Source: Pseudarthrobacter albicanus (GTDB lineage: Bacteria; Actinomycetota; Actinomycetes; Actinomycetales; Micrococcaceae). Taken from it: 64,000 bases of DNA. Below are positions 50,496 to 60,231 of this stretch, piece after piece. The translations under genes and the position numbers were made by a program. Numbering within the stretch: the first letter of the stretch is position 1; every line of letters starts with the position of its first letter. The stretch covers positions 1 through 64,000 of the forward strand of contig NZ_JAGPOT010000017.1 of the NCBI RefSeq assembly GCF_018224015.1, written 5' to 3'. Under the pieces are notes generated by a model that was not told where the DNA came from, did no database searches, and worked only from the letters and a program-made list of their open reading frames with translations.

Positions 50496-51476
50496 TCACT
50501 CGGGGAGCGGCCGTGGGACCACCACCTCGTGGGTCGACGTCGTATTTGGGTGCAGCAGCACGCCCACGCGCTTAAGGTAGTTCACTGTGAGCGAGCTTTC
50601 GATAATGCGGGCACCGGGAACAGCGGAGAGGAAGCGGTCTTCGATGTCGAGGACCTCCGCGGGCGAACCCAGCCACATGGTGAAAGTGAAGTTGCTGGTA
50701 CCGGTGGTCGAGGCGCAGAGACGTAGTTCACGGAAGCCCCGCAGCGCATCGACGGCACGACGCCGGTCATCCGGCGGGAGGCTGGCGAACCACTGGCACT
50801 GGACGGGGTATCCAGAGTAGTTCTGTGCTACTTCGCAGCGGAAAAGCAGGGTGTCGCCGGCTAATACACGGTTCAACTGCCGGCGGGCTGTGACCGGGTG
50901 CAGTCCCGTGGCCTCCGCGGCCTCCACCGCGGTTGCCCTTCCGTTTCGGCTGAGGGCCTGGACGATCGGCCAGTATGATGACGGCTGCGGCCCGGCGTAG
51001 GTGCCCGTGCCTTGCCGGGCCAAGCTGCGCAGCTGCGCGCGCTGTGGTGCGTTGAGCGCATTGAGGCTCCAGGCATCAGCACTGGCGTGCAGGGCAGTGC
51101 ACATGGCACTGCGGTACCTGGCGATGTTCGGAATCCGCGCGATCTCTGGAAGCACAATACGGGTCAGCTCCGCCCAGCTGGGAGTCACGACGGTGAGCAC
51201 GAAATCGCGGTTGCGTGCCGATTCCTCGACGGAAACCACCTCCGGAATCGCACAGAGCGCAGCCCCCACCTCGCCCCGGTGCCGCAGCTCGCAGTCCACT
51301 TCCACGAAACTCATGGTCATCGCGGCCGGATCGCCGATCAGGTGGGCCGTCACCCATGCGACACCGGCGCTCCGGAGATGCTCCCAATGGGCGGCCAATG
51401 TGGTCGGATGCCTGTCCAGCACGGCGCCGGCATCCTGCCAGCTGATCCGCGGCACCAGCTGGAGAACATTGATCAA
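50496..51476 (-). CDS. Double-domain Lrp/AsnC-family regulator
   Basis: The 326-residue frame contains two Lrp units: helix-turn-helix (LINVLQLVPRISWQDAGAVL) plus RAM-like domain, then a second HTH (PIVQALSRNGRATAVEAAEA, LHPVTARRQLNRVLA) and second sensor domain. The only standard start is TTG 51476, but the codons before it read VIDLSEDDRA, the natural start of an Lrp HTH. A GGGGGG ribosome-site-like run lies at about 51515-51520, so translation may begin upstream at a non-standard codon near 51509. It is divergent from the M20 hydrolase operon and probably controls it. Confidence 0.82.
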   Translation of the reverse strand: MINVLQLVPRISWQDAGAVLDRHPTTLAAHWEHLRSAGVAWVTAHLIGDPAAMTMSFVEVDCELRHRGEVGAALCAIPEVVSVEESARNRDFVLTVVTPSWAELTRIVLPEIARIPNIARYRSAMCTALHASADAWSLNALNAPQRAQLRSLARQGTGTYAGPQPSSYWPIVQALSRNGRATAVEAAEATGLHPVTARRQLNRVLAGDTLLFRCEVAQNYSGYPVQCQWFASLPPDDRRRAVDALRGFRELRLCASTTGTSNFTFTMWLGSPAEVLDIEDRFLSAVPGARIIESSLTVNYLKRVGVLLHPNTTSTHEVVVPRPLPE

Positions 51477-51634
51477 CGCTCGGTCATCCTCGGAAAGATC
51501 GATGACTGCCTTACCCCCCTTGTGATCGTTATTTCGGTATTTCCTATAGATTCTGATCCTTTACTGGATTCTAGGACACTGTGAGTCGAGCCACACAATA
51601 ATTGTCTTCGTTGCTATCCCAAGGAGTACCACCC

Positions 51635-52882
51635 ATGACAGCTATTGCTGACGCTTACCAGCTCAAGGACGACGTCGTCCGCCTGCGCCACCGCCTGCAC
51701 CAGGAACCCGAGATCGGGCTGGCTCTGCCGCGAACACAGGAAAAAGTCCTCCAAGCGCTGGAGGGGCTGCCGTACGAAATCACGCTCGGCCAGGACACCA
51801 CCTCCGTCACGGCAGTGCTCCGCGGCACCGCGCCGGCTTCCGGCAGCAAAGCAGTCAGCGCTGCCGACAGCGCCGCCCCTCGTCCGGTGGTGCTGCTGCG
51901 CGCAGACATGGACGGGCTGCCCGTCCAAGAGGCCACCGGGGTGGACTACAGCTCCCGGATCGACGGTGCGATGCACGCGTGCGGTCACGACCTGCACACC
52001 GCGATGCTCGCCGGAGCCGCCACGCTGCTGGCCGACCGCAGACATCAGCTGGCCGGCGACGTCGTCCTGATGTTCCAGCCCGGCGAGGAAGGCTTCGACG
52101 GTGCGGGAGTGATGCTTCGCGAGGGCGTGCTGGATGCCGCCGGACGGCGTCCGGACGCAGCCTACGGGCTGCACGTGCAGTCCGCGGTGGAGCCCAATGG
52201 ACGGTTCTCCACCAAGCCGGACATCCTGATGTCCGCCTCGGACGGGCTCGTGGTCACCGTGCATGGCGCCGGGGGGCACGGCTCCGCGCCGCTTGCCGGC
52301 AAGGACCCGGTAACGGCCGTGTCCGAGATGGTCACGGCGCTTCAGGTGATGGTCACGCGCCAATTCAACATGTTTGATCCCGTAGTGCTCAGCGTTGGCA
52401 TCCTGCAGGCCGGCACCACGCGCAACGTCATTCCTGACTCGGCCCGATTTGAGGCGACGGTGCGCACCTTTTCTGAAACGAACCGGGAAAAGATGATGAC
52501 CGCGGTGCCCAGGCTGCTTGAAGGCATCGCCGCCGCGCACGGGCTGGAGGTCACGGTCAGCTACCGGCCCGAGTATCCGCTGACCGTCACGGACCGCGGC
52601 GAGACGGAGAACGCCGAACGGATCATCACCGAGCTTTTCGGCGACTCACGGTACTCGCGCCTCGCCCATCCGCTCAGCGCCTCCGAGGACTTCTCCCGGG
52701 TCCTCGCCGAGGTGCCGGGGAGCTTTATCTGCCTCTCCGCCGCGGATCCGGAGACGGACCACCGCACCGCCGCCTTCAATCACTCGCCGTTCGCCACCTT
52801 CGACGACAACGTCCTGGCCGACGGCACCGCCCTCTATGCGACGCTCGCGCTGACCCGCATCGCCGAGCTGGCAGCGCTCTGA
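51635..52882 (+). CDS. M20-family amidohydrolase (hippurate hydrolase/N-acyl amino acid hydrolase type)
   Basis: The 415-residue M20D metallopeptidase has metal ligands in LLRADMDGLPVQEATG, MHACGHDLHTAML and MFQPGEEGFDGAG, and the late SASEDFSRVLAEVPG. A lid domain (about 195-310) contains HGAGGHGSAP. The enzymes cleave N-acyl or amide-linked amino acids such as hippurate, acetyl amino acids or auxin conjugates. AAGGAG lies nine bases before ATG 51635. It is followed 57 bases later by an MHS transporter, forming an uptake-and-hydrolysis pair. Confidence 0.9.
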   Translation: MTAIADAYQLKDDVVRLRHRLHQEPEIGLALPRTQEKVLQALEGLPYEITLGQDTTSVTAVLRGTAPASGSKAVSAADSAAPRPVVLLRADMDGLPVQEATGVDYSSRIDGAMHACGHDLHTAMLAGAATLLADRRHQLAGDVVLMFQPGEEGFDGAGVMLREGVLDAAGRRPDAAYGLHVQSAVEPNGRFSTKPDILMSASDGLVVTVHGAGGHGSAPLAGKDPVTAVSEMVTALQVMVTRQFNMFDPVVLSVGILQAGTTRNVIPDSARFEATVRTFSETNREKMMTAVPRLLEGIAAAHGLEVTVSYRPEYPLTVTDRGETENAERIITELFGDSRYSRLAHPLSASEDFSRVLAEVPGSFICLSAADPETDHRTAAFNHSPFATFDDNVLADGTALYATLALTRIAELAAL

Positions 52883-52939
52883 TCCGAAGTCCCTATCCCA
52901 CACGTTTGATTCAGTTCTTTCACCTTGAGGAGCCATTCC

Positions 52940-54271
52940 ATGGAAACACCCACTCAATCTGCGCTGGACGCCGGCCGCCCGGCCCGGCACACGCCGCCAG
53001 CACCTCCGGGCAGCAAGCTTCGGACCATTATCGGCACTGGCCTCGGCAACGCCGTGGAATGGTATGACTGGGCGATCTACGCGACCTTCGCGCCGTTCTT
53101 CGCGGGCCAGCTGTTCAACAATGCCGACCCTGCCTCGGCGGTTCTGGCCACGCTGGCGATCTTCGCCGTGGGTTTCCTGGCTCGGCCCCTCGGGGGCTTC
53201 GTCTTCGGCTGGCTGAGCGACCGGGTCGGACGCAAATACTCCATGACCCTGGCTGTCGGCCTGGCCTCACTGGGCAGCCTGCTCATCGCCATCGCTCCGA
53301 CCTACACAGCCATGGGCGCCTTCGCGTCGGTGACCCTGCTGGCGGCCCGGTTGATCCAGGGCCTCGCCCACGGAGGTGAGCTGCCTTCCTCCCAGACCTA
53401 CCTTTCCGAGATGGCCCCGCCGGCGAAACGCGGTTTCTGGTCCACCCTGATCTACATCTCGGGAACCATTGGCATTATTTTCGGCACGTTGCTCGGAGCG
53501 GTGTTGACGGTGGTGTTGAGCAAGGAAGAAATGCTGGCCTGGGGCTGGCGGGTACCGTTCCTTCTCGGTGCGGTGATGGGCTTGTACGCCCTGTTTATGC
53601 GGTCGGGGATGAAGGAGTCCGAGGTCTTCGATCGTGTGACAGCGGCGGCTCAGAAACGCGAGCCGATATGGCCGCAGATTGTCCGTCACCGTAAGCAGGC
53701 TCTGCAGGTGATCGGCCTGACGGTTGGCGGAACTGTTGTTTACTACACTTGGGGCGTGCTGGCTCCCACGTACGCCGCTACTTCTCTCGGCATGGACCGG
53801 GGGGCCGCCCTGTGGTCGGGCGTCATCGCCAACCTGGTCTTCCTGGCCGCCCTGCCGTTGTGGGGAAAGGTTTCGGATAGGTTCGGCCGCAAGCCAGTCA
53901 TGTGGGCGGGCATGATTGGTGCAGCCGTGATGCACTTTCCCATGACCTGGCTGCTAAAGGACTCGCCGTGGCAACTGGTGGTTTCCATGTCAGTCATGCT
54001 GATTTTCATCGCGGCCTCTGCGGGTATCATGCCGGCGCTCTATGCCGAGCTGTTCCCGACCCACATCCGCACCGTGGGAGTGGGAGTGCCCTACTCCCTC
54101 TGCGTGGCAATCTTCGGCGGCACGGCACCGTACCTGAACGTCTGGCTGACCACTGAGGTCGGTCCCAACGCCTTCGGCTTCTATACCGTGGCCCTGCTGA
54201 CGGTCAGCATACTCTTCATCTTCACGCTGCCCGAGACCAAGGGCAAAGACCTGCACCAGGCCGCAGGCTGA
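52940..54271 (+). CDS. MHS-family MFS transporter (metabolite:H+ symporter)
   Basis: The 443-residue MFS protein has 12 helices. The early GLGNAVEWYDWAIYATFAPF, VGFLARPLGGFVFGWLSDRV-GRK loop and LAARLIQGLAHGGELPSS are diagnostic of the metabolite:H+ symporter (ShiA/ProP-like) group. GAGGAG precedes ATG 52940. It is co-directional with the amidohydrolase gene and very likely imports its substrate. A perfect hairpin terminator follows. Confidence 0.9.
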   Translation: METPTQSALDAGRPARHTPPAPPGSKLRTIIGTGLGNAVEWYDWAIYATFAPFFAGQLFNNADPASAVLATLAIFAVGFLARPLGGFVFGWLSDRVGRKYSMTLAVGLASLGSLLIAIAPTYTAMGAFASVTLLAARLIQGLAHGGELPSSQTYLSEMAPPAKRGFWSTLIYISGTIGIIFGTLLGAVLTVVLSKEEMLAWGWRVPFLLGAVMGLYALFMRSGMKESEVFDRVTAAAQKREPIWPQIVRHRKQALQVIGLTVGGTVVYYTWGVLAPTYAATSLGMDRGAALWSGVIANLVFLAALPLWGKVSDRFGRKPVMWAGMIGAAVMHFPMTWLLKDSPWQLVVSMSVMLIFIAASAGIMPALYAELFPTHIRTVGVGVPYSLCVAIFGGTAPYLNVWLTTEVGPNAFGFYTVALLTVSILFIFTLPETKGKDLHQAAG

Positions 54272-54305
54272 CATACTCACCCTGTCTGGAGCATGGCGCT
54301 CTACG

Positions 54306-54347
54306 AGGAAATGGACGCGACTGATACTGCAGTCGCGTCCATTTCCT
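54306..54347. terminator. Perfect 18-bp-stem bidirectional terminator
   Basis: AGGAAATGGACGCGACTG and CAGTCGCGTCCATTTCCT are perfect complements around the loop ATACTG. The A/T-rich stem ends lie between the convergent MHS transporter and SnoaL genes. Confidence 0.85.
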
Positions 54348-54357
54348 GCACGGGGAC

Positions 54358-54705
54358 CTAGGCCCAGATGTACTCTTCGGTGATCGCTCCGTCACGCCAC
54401 TTCGCGACGGTCACCATGCGGCTTCCATCCTCGAATTCGCCGATGACGCAGGTCCACTCACCGGATCCGAACGCGATCGGGTGTGAGGTGATCCGGGGCG
54501 GCGTGCCGCCGGCGGAATCGACGTAAGCCTTCATCGCGTCAATGTGCTGTTCGACCCCACGCGTGGGGTCCTGGCCCTTCCAGTCCACGAGAACGTCATC
54601 CGTGTGGTGGTGGGCAAAGACGCCGTTCCAGTCGGCCTTGTTCCAGCCGTCGAAGTCGAGATCGTCCATTCCCTTGAGGTTGCGGTCAACCTGCTCGTCC
54701 TGCAT
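54358..54705 (-). CDS. SnoaL-like (NTF2-fold) protein
   Basis: The 115-residue protein has the NTF2-fold pattern: DFDGWNKADWNGVFAHHHTD, DVLVDWKGQDPTRGVEQHID and VTVAKWRDGAITEEYIW. GGAGGAAC precedes ATG 54705. It lies just downstream of a fragment of the NAD(P)-binding gene type found at 46831, as the gene pair at 46831-48007 does. The ligand is unknown. Confidence 0.8.
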   Translation of the reverse strand: MQDEQVDRNLKGMDDLDFDGWNKADWNGVFAHHHTDDVLVDWKGQDPTRGVEQHIDAMKAYVDSAGGTPPRITSHPIAFGSGEWTCVIGEFEDGSRMVTVAKWRDGAITEEYIWA

Positions 54706-54871
54706 GGGTTCCTCCGTTCTCCAGGCGCGTCGACCTCGGTGTCCGGCCGCGCTGCCGTGCCAACCTTGAGCTTGACCGGACCAGCGTAGATGAGCGGTCA
54801 ACGACGTACAAGGTTCTGCCGGGCATCAATCCGCTGGCCCGCATTAGCGAGGAAACCCGGCGGTGCACATG

Positions 54872-54956
54872 ATGGCGGTGGCCTCGTGCCCCCGAGAGAG
54901 TGCCTGGGCGACGATGGCGTGCCCGGCGTTGCCGGTTGCGCCGATTGGGGCAGCAA
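54872..54956 (-). pseudogene. Fragment of a YwnB-like NAD(P)-binding gene
   Basis: Minus-strand translation reads IGATGNAGHAIVAQALSRGH then EATAI and breaks off. This corresponds to residues 5-29 of the product of 46831-47475, with clear DNA-level similarity. The remaining 180 codons are missing. Confidence 0.75.
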
Positions 54957-54976
54957 CTTTACGCTTTGATGGAAGC

Positions 54977-55339
54977 ATGGATTATGTGCACAAACCACTG
55001 GCGCCAGAATCTGAATTCCGGCGCGGCCAACGGCGCACTGTTTTCTCTGTGCTCGTGGTCCTGCTCAGCACCTGGTTTCTGCTCTGGGCGATCCAGGGCG
55101 TTCCCATTTACTGCGCGCTTGCCTTTCCTTGCCCGAAGCCGGAAGCGCGGGTATTCCCCGCACTCTTGTTCGGCGGTCTGATGATCGTTCCGCTGGTCAT
55201 CATCATCCTGACCAGCTTTGGCAGGACACGGCGCCTAAACCGCGGGTTGGTGAATGGTTCCTTCGTTGTCATGGTCTTGCTGGCGCTGATTGGCATGGCC
55301 GCCACGTTATTCTCTGGCGGATTCGGGATCGGATTCTAA
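54977..55339 (+). CDS. Small three-helix membrane protein, hypothetical
   Basis: The product has 120 residues and three hydrophobic helices (FSVLVVLLSTWFLLWAIQG, LLFGGLMIVPLVIIILTSFG, FVVMVLLALIGMAATLF). The CALAFPCPKP loop carries two Cys after the first helix. ATG 54977 with GGAAGC ahead was chosen; upstream in-frame sequence is the antisense of a gene fragment. No family is recognised. Confidence 0.6.
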   Translation: MDYVHKPLAPESEFRRGQRRTVFSVLVVLLSTWFLLWAIQGVPIYCALAFPCPKPEARVFPALLFGGLMIVPLVIIILTSFGRTRRLNRGLVNGSFVVMVLLALIGMAATLFSGGFGIGF

Positions 55340-55366
55340 GCGATGGACCTGTGGTGTTGGGGACGA

Positions 55367-56641
55367 CTACGGCGGCGGTAATTCTGCGTCCGACGTATCG
55401 GTCGAGGCGTTGGCCTGATCGGCCTGGGCGTGCTGCTGACGGCTCGCCAGCAGGAACGGCACCGCGATCAACTCGATCGTTCCGCTGATCGCCAGCGAGG
55501 CAGGGTAGCCGTACACATCGGCTGCCCGACCAAGCAGCGGCTGCACCACGACGCCACCGCTTGATCCCATGAGGGAGTCGAAGCTCAGCACCGTCGCCCG
55601 CTGCTTCGAGGCGATCATGTCGTTCAGGTAGGCCTGCCGCACCGGAGTACCCGCAGAGGCGACCAATGCCCAGAGCGCCAGCAGCAGCAGGGCCGCCCAG
55701 AACACCCGGGTGAACCCGAGCACAACCAGAATCAATGCGCCCGCGATGCTGCTCAGAATGAGCACCGTTGTGCGTTTGCGAACGAGGCGCCGGATGCGTG
55801 GCGCCACCCAGCCGCCGAGCACCTGCGCGCCGGCCACGATTGCCGCCGCCAGACCCGCCACGGAGTAAGCGCGCGGGTCCCCGAAGAGCTCAAGCAGGAA
55901 CGGCTGCAGGGCGTAGAACACATAGATCCCGACGCCGGCGCTGAACGGCGCGGCCAGCATCACGTAACGCACCGGCGGATTCTTCAATCCGTTCTCGATC
56001 GAGGCCGAGAATACGGCACGGGTTGCCTGAAGGGGATGGGTCGAGCGTTCGGGCGTGAAACCGACGTCGCGCATGAGCCAGAAGGCCACGACGAACAGGG
56101 CCACCAGCACGCCCACGCGCAGCAGGAACGGCACGCCCAGGTTGGTCGCCTGCGCGATCACACCGCCGGCCACCGAGCCGACGAGCATCGCCACGCCCGC
56201 CACGATCTGCCCCCGCCCGAGCACGGCCTCCAGCCCGCCGTCGTATCCCGAGAAGCGCAACGCGTCGACGAGCCAGGCCTCGACCGCGCCCGAAAAGAAC
56301 GTGAAGCCCAGACCGAGCAAAACCGACACCACAGCCCACGACCAGAACGGGGCGGAAAGCTGCCAGAGCACGTAGTAAAGGTAGGTCGATACGGCCAGGG
56401 TCACAGTGCCGAGCAGGAACGAAACACGGCGCCCCCAACCGTCGGCAATGACTCCGGTGGGGACCTCGAACAGCACCATCCCGGCCGTGAAAAAGGCGTT
56501 CGCGGCAAAAGCCTCCAGGTTGCTGAGTCCGGCATCCAACAGGAAGAGTGTGTTGATTCCCCAGATGAACGAGGCAGCAAGCGTATTGCCCAGCGTCAAC
56601 GTGAGATAGATGCGCTGGGTCTTCCGGGCGCCGGCGTTCAT
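55367..56641 (-). CDS. MFS transporter, drug-efflux-like
   Basis: The 424-residue MFS protein opens RIYLTLTLGNTLAASFIWGI, with the loop motif VPTGVIADGWGRRVSFLLG, and has 12 helices ending in an acidic tail. The sequence style is of small-molecule exporters of unassigned substrate. ATG 56641 was chosen because family-like sequence begins at KTQRIYLTL; the frame is open upstream to 57031 without similarity. It is divergent from the broken MmyB-like gene, which may once have regulated it. Confidence 0.82.
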   Translation of the reverse strand: MNAGARKTQRIYLTLTLGNTLAASFIWGINTLFLLDAGLSNLEAFAANAFFTAGMVLFEVPTGVIADGWGRRVSFLLGTVTLAVSTYLYYVLWQLSAPFWSWAVVSVLLGLGFTFFSGAVEAWLVDALRFSGYDGGLEAVLGRGQIVAGVAMLVGSVAGGVIAQATNLGVPFLLRVGVLVALFVVAFWLMRDVGFTPERSTHPLQATRAVFSASIENGLKNPPVRYVMLAAPFSAGVGIYVFYALQPFLLELFGDPRAYSVAGLAAAIVAGAQVLGGWVAPRIRRLVRKRTTVLILSSIAGALILVVLGFTRVFWAALLLLALWALVASAGTPVRQAYLNDMIASKQRATVLSFDSLMGSSGGVVVQPLLGRAADVYGYPASLAISGTIELIAVPFLLASRQQHAQADQANASTDTSDAELPPP

Positions 56642-56796
56642 CGAACCGCCGTCCCCGCCAGGGCGAGGGGGGATCACGAGCCCATTCTCGTCCCGTTCGC
56701 CGGCGACCGCCAGAGCAGATGTCAGGCTGAAGGAATGACGCAGCACTGCAGGAGGCACGGCGGATGCCGGGCACCGGGAACGCGTGGCACGACCGA

Positions 56797-57436
56797 CGTT
56801 GAAGAGCTGCACCTGCGCGACCTGATCCGTGCCTGCGACACCACCATCCGCCCGGCGCGGCAACGGCCCATTCAGACAAAGATCCGTCCCTCGGTGCGGC
56901 GCATGCTTGACGCCATGACGGACCTGCCCGCGGTCATCCAGAACGGCAGGCTCGACATCGTAGCGGCCAACCGGATGGGGCGAGCACTGTACTTCGACCA
57001 ATTCGACACCCCAACACCCCCGGCGAACCACGCGCGGTTCACCTTCCTCGATCCCCGCGGGCGGCAGTTTGCCCCCAACTGGGAGCAGGCAGCCAGTGAC
57101 ATCGTGGCCATGCTCCGCGCCGAAGCAGGACGCAACCCGCAGGATCGCCAGTTGTCGGACCTCATCGGCGAACTATCCACCCGCAGCGATGAGTTCCGCA
57201 TCCGATGGGCAGCCCACAACGTCCATCAGCACAGGAGCGGCTCGAAGCGGATCCGCCATCGGGCGGTGGGCGACCTGACCCTCGACTTCGAGGTGGTAAC
57301 CCTCGAGGGGGACCCCGCGCTGCGGCTCGTCGTCTTCAGCGCCGAACCACAATCACCGTCCCACGATGGTTTGCAGCTGCTTTCCGATTGGGCAGCGTCA
57401 TTGGAGGAGGGTGCCCCCGTCAGGGAAACGACCTAG
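56797..57436 (+). pseudogene. MmyB-like regulator lacking its DNA-binding domain
   Basis: The frame supplies the MmyB ligand-binding domain (RPSVRRMLDAMTDLPAVIQN, LDIVAANRMGRALYFDQFD, SDLIGELSTRSDEFRIRWAA, VVFSAEPQSPSHDGLQLL). It begins only at the tail of the XRE helix-turn-helix region (ELHLRDLIRACDT). The first 75-80 residues present in the intact paralogue (60137-61081) are absent, with no start codon plus ribosome site. It was probably once a full regulator of the divergent MFS gene or the convergent alcohol dehydrogenase. Confidence 0.75.
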
Positions 57437-57486
57437 CATTCGCCTCAGATTTTCCAGGACTTGGCCGGCCGTCTGCCGGTCGTTGC

Positions 57487-58527
57487 TTAGAGCGTCGAGG
57501 TGTCGATGACGAAGCGGTACCGGACGTCGGAGGCCAGGACGCGTTCGTAGGCGTCGTTGATCTTCGCGGCCGGGATGACCTCGATCTCGGCGCCGAGGTG
57601 GTGTTCGGCGCAGAAGTCGAGCATCTCCTGGGTTTCGCGGATGCCGCCGATGGCGGATCCGGCGAAGGACCGGCGGCCCATGATGAGGGAGAACACGTTC
57701 ACCGGGAGCGGTTCGGCCGGCGCGCCGACGTTCACCAGGGCGCCGTCGAGGGTGAGCAGCTGCAGGTAGGCGCTGATGTCGATCGGGGCGCTGACGGTGT
57801 TGATGATCAGGTCGAAGGTGCCGGCCAGGTCCGTGAAGGTGTTCTCGTCGCTCGTGGCGTAGTAGGAGTCGGCGCCCAGGTTCAGGCCGTCTTCCATCTT
57901 CTTCAGCGACTGGGACAGGACGGTCACCTCGGCGCCCATGGCGTGGGCGAGCTTGACGGCCATGTGTCCGAGGCCGCCGAGGCCGACGACGGCGACCTTC
58001 TTGCCGGGGCCGGCGCCCCAGTGCCGCAGCGGGGAGTAGGTGGTGATCCCGGCGCAGAGCAGCGGCGCGGCGACGTCGAGCTCGATGCCCTCCGGGATCC
58101 GCACGACGAAGTCTTCGGTCACCACCGCGTGGGTGGAGTAGCCGCCCTGGGTGATGGTGCCGTCCCGGTCGACGGCGCCGTAGGTGCCGGTCATTCCCTT
58201 CAGGCAGTACTGCTCCTCGCCTGCCCGGCAGTTGACGCACTCGCGGCAGGAGTTCACCATGCAGCCGACGCCCACCCGGTCCCCGACCTTGTGCCTGGTG
58301 ACGGCGGAGCCGGTCTCGGTGACGATTCCGGCGATTTCGTGGCCGGGAACGAGGGGGTACTGCTGGGGTCCCCAGTCGCCGCGGACGGTGTGGATGTCGG
58401 AGTGGCAGATGCCGGCGTACTTGATCTCGATCAGGACGTCGTGCGGGCCGACGTCCCGGCGTTCGATGGTGGTCGGGACGAGGTCCCCGGTCGCGGACGG
58501 GGCGGCGTAGGCATTAACGGTAAGCAT
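57487..58527 (-). CDS. Zinc-dependent alcohol dehydrogenase (YahK-like)
   Basis: The 346-residue medium-chain dehydrogenase has zinc-site phrases [18 protein letters not shown] and GHE, structural zinc lobe [15 protein letters not shown], and cofactor motif [20 protein letters not shown]. It is a paralogue of the gene at 19002-20174 but without the N-terminal extension. AGGAG lies seven bases before ATG 58527. It follows an MFS gene (58608) on the same strand by 80 bases; both may respond to the MmyB-type regulator upstream. Confidence 0.92.
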   Translation of the reverse strand: MLTVNAYAAPSATGDLVPTTIERRDVGPHDVLIEIKYAGICHSDIHTVRGDWGPQQYPLVPGHEIAGIVTETGSAVTRHKVGDRVGVGCMVNSCRECVNCRAGEEQYCLKGMTGTYGAVDRDGTITQGGYSTHAVVTEDFVVRIPEGIELDVAAPLLCAGITTYSPLRHWGAGPGKKVAVVGLGGLGHMAVKLAHAMGAEVTVLSQSLKKMEDGLNLGADSYYATSDENTFTDLAGTFDLIINTVSAPIDISAYLQLLTLDGALVNVGAPAEPLPVNVFSLIMGRRSFAGSAIGGIRETQEMLDFCAEHHLGAEIEVIPAAKINDAYERVLASDVRYRFVIDTSTL

Positions 58528-58607
58528 AGTGATTCTCCTGTTTAACAGTCGGTCGGGTGGGCTGGGTGGTGAGCTGAGTGGGATCCGGTGGCGGGCATTT
58601 TGTTCGG

Positions 58608-59894
58608 TTACCGCCCGGTGGGAAACGCCGTGCGGCGGCCGGCGAACGCGATGACGAGGGCGATGAGTGCGAGGCCGATCATGACGGCGGGGAGAGCCAG
58701 GCCGTCGTAGCTGCCGATCAGGACGGCACCGGTGACACCGGCGGCGAAGATGGCGAGGTTGAAGGCGACGCCGAGCATGGAGTTCGCGATGTCGGCGTTC
58801 TCGCCGCCTGCTGTGCTGATCGCGGTCTGCAGTTGGGCTGCTGCACCTCCGAAGGCAATGCCCCAGAGGACGATCGCGATGCGGACTGCGATGAGTGACT
58901 GGTGGCCGACAATGAAGATCACGCCGGCGGTGATGAACAGGGCGATGCTGACGAAAACCAGGGCCCGGAGGGCGCGGTCGATCACGGCACCGGTGATGCC
59001 GATGCCGATCAGGGCGGCGACGCCGAAGGTCACGAGTGCGAGGTCGACTGGGAGTTGAAGGCCGGCGGAGCGGAGGTAGGACGCGATGTAGGTGTAGACG
59101 GTGTTGTGCGCAAGCATCCAGGCGACGATGACAGCGAGGATTACTGCGACGCCGGGAATGGCGAAGACGCGGATCAGCGGGACGCGGGACGCCGCCGGCT
59201 GGCCGGCGGCATCGGGTACGACGGTGGCGGCGAGTATGGCCGTGATGATCGTCAGCAGCGAGAGCACGCCGAAGGACCAGCGCCAGTCGAATGTCGTCCC
59301 GAGCCAGGAACCGAAGGGCGTTCCGACTGCCAGGCCGATCGGGGTGCCGATCGACGCGACCGCCAGGGCCCGTCCGGCGTGTTCGGGAGCAGTGATCCGG
59401 CGTGCATATCCGGCCAGCATCCCCCAGATCAGGCCGGAGAAGGCGCCGGCGAGGAAGCGCGCCCCGAGAGAGAGCACAATGTCACTGGAAAACGCGGTGA
59501 TGATGTTGGCAGCAAGGAACCCCATAATGCCGACGACGAAAACGGGCTTTCGGCGCATGCCCCGGGTCAGGGCGACCGCGGGCATCGTCGCGGCCACTGT
59601 TCCCAGGGCGTAGGCGCTGACGAACTGCCCCGCGGTTCCCTCGGTGATGTTCAGGCCCGCTGCGATTTGCGGCAGCAGGCCGGCGGGCATCGTTTCCGTG
59701 GCGATGAGGATGAACCCCATCAGGGCCACGACCAGCAGTGCAGCCCACGGCAGGCGGCCGATGGCTGCAGGAACAGGCGTTGGTGCAGAGGCCGCCGTCT
59801 CCCCAAAGGCGCCCAGGTCCTCGTGGGGCAAGGTCTCCGGGCGCACGTCGACGGCGTCATCCGGAAGGTTTGCTCGAGTCAAAAGTGGTTCCAT
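58608..59894 (-). CDS. MFS exporter, AraJ/NepI-like
   Basis: The 428-residue MFS protein has a polar 45-residue N-terminus, then [20 protein letters not shown] with the [20 protein letters not shown] phrase of the drug-efflux AraJ/PbuE/NepI group, and [21 protein letters not shown] 59894 was chosen; 43 further in-frame residues upstream look non-coding. It lies between the alcohol dehydrogenase and the MmyB-like regulator, all on the minus strand. The exported compound is unknown. Confidence 0.85.
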   Translation of the reverse strand: MEPLLTRANLPDDAVDVRPETLPHEDLGAFGETAASAPTPVPAAIGRLPWAALLVVALMGFILIATETMPAGLLPQIAAGLNITEGTAGQFVSAYALGTVAATMPAVALTRGMRRKPVFVVGIMGFLAANIITAFSSDIVLSLGARFLAGAFSGLIWGMLAGYARRITAPEHAGRALAVASIGTPIGLAVGTPFGSWLGTTFDWRWSFGVLSLLTIITAILAATVVPDAAGQPAASRVPLIRVFAIPGVAVILAVIVAWMLAHNTVYTYIASYLRSAGLQLPVDLALVTFGVAALIGIGITGAVIDRALRALVFVSIALFITAGVIFIVGHQSLIAVRIAIVLWGIAFGGAAAQLQTAISTAGGENADIANSMLGVAFNLAIFAAGVTGAVLIGSYDGLALPAVMIGLALIALVIAFAGRRTAFPTGR

Positions 59895-60078
59895 TTCCTC
59901 ATCATGCGGAAGCCTCCAAGGGTGGCCTGCGAGGGCATTGCTGCCTGTCTTCCATCTACTCAACACCAGCCGGACGGCCGGAGGCAGACCCTGATGTAAG
60001 GGGGTACTGCCAGGGACCCCCAAGGCTTTCGGTCCGTTGTCACCCTCGGCGGCAGGCGTCCTTCAGGGCCGGACAGCA

Positions 60079-60231
60079 TCATTCGTTGCATGCGCCGGGG
60101 GCGAAGAGGAAGCGGGTCGCGGCCGCCTGCGACGGCTTACGCGTGCGGGTCGCGGCCGGGTTGACGTATGCGTCCCCCGTGAACGTCGTCGTCGGTCCTG
60201 TCGCGGTGCGCAGGGTCTTGTCGATCTTCAT
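60079..60231 (-). pseudogene. Cupin-domain protein, N-terminal remnant
   Basis: The product reads MKIDKTLRTATGPTTTFTGD, AYVNPAATR and AATRFLFAPGA, and then stops where cupins continue with a metal-binding H-x-H motif (PGARTAWHSH-like). Only the first strand region survives. Its ATG lies inside the 3' end of the MmyB-like gene in another frame. Confidence 0.65.

Noticed and set aside
50093..50575. Overlapping open frames on both strands between the metal transporter and the Lrp gene
   Set aside because: They are Arg/Gly-rich products of GC skew, with no ribosome sites and no recognisable family. At most this is decayed sequence.
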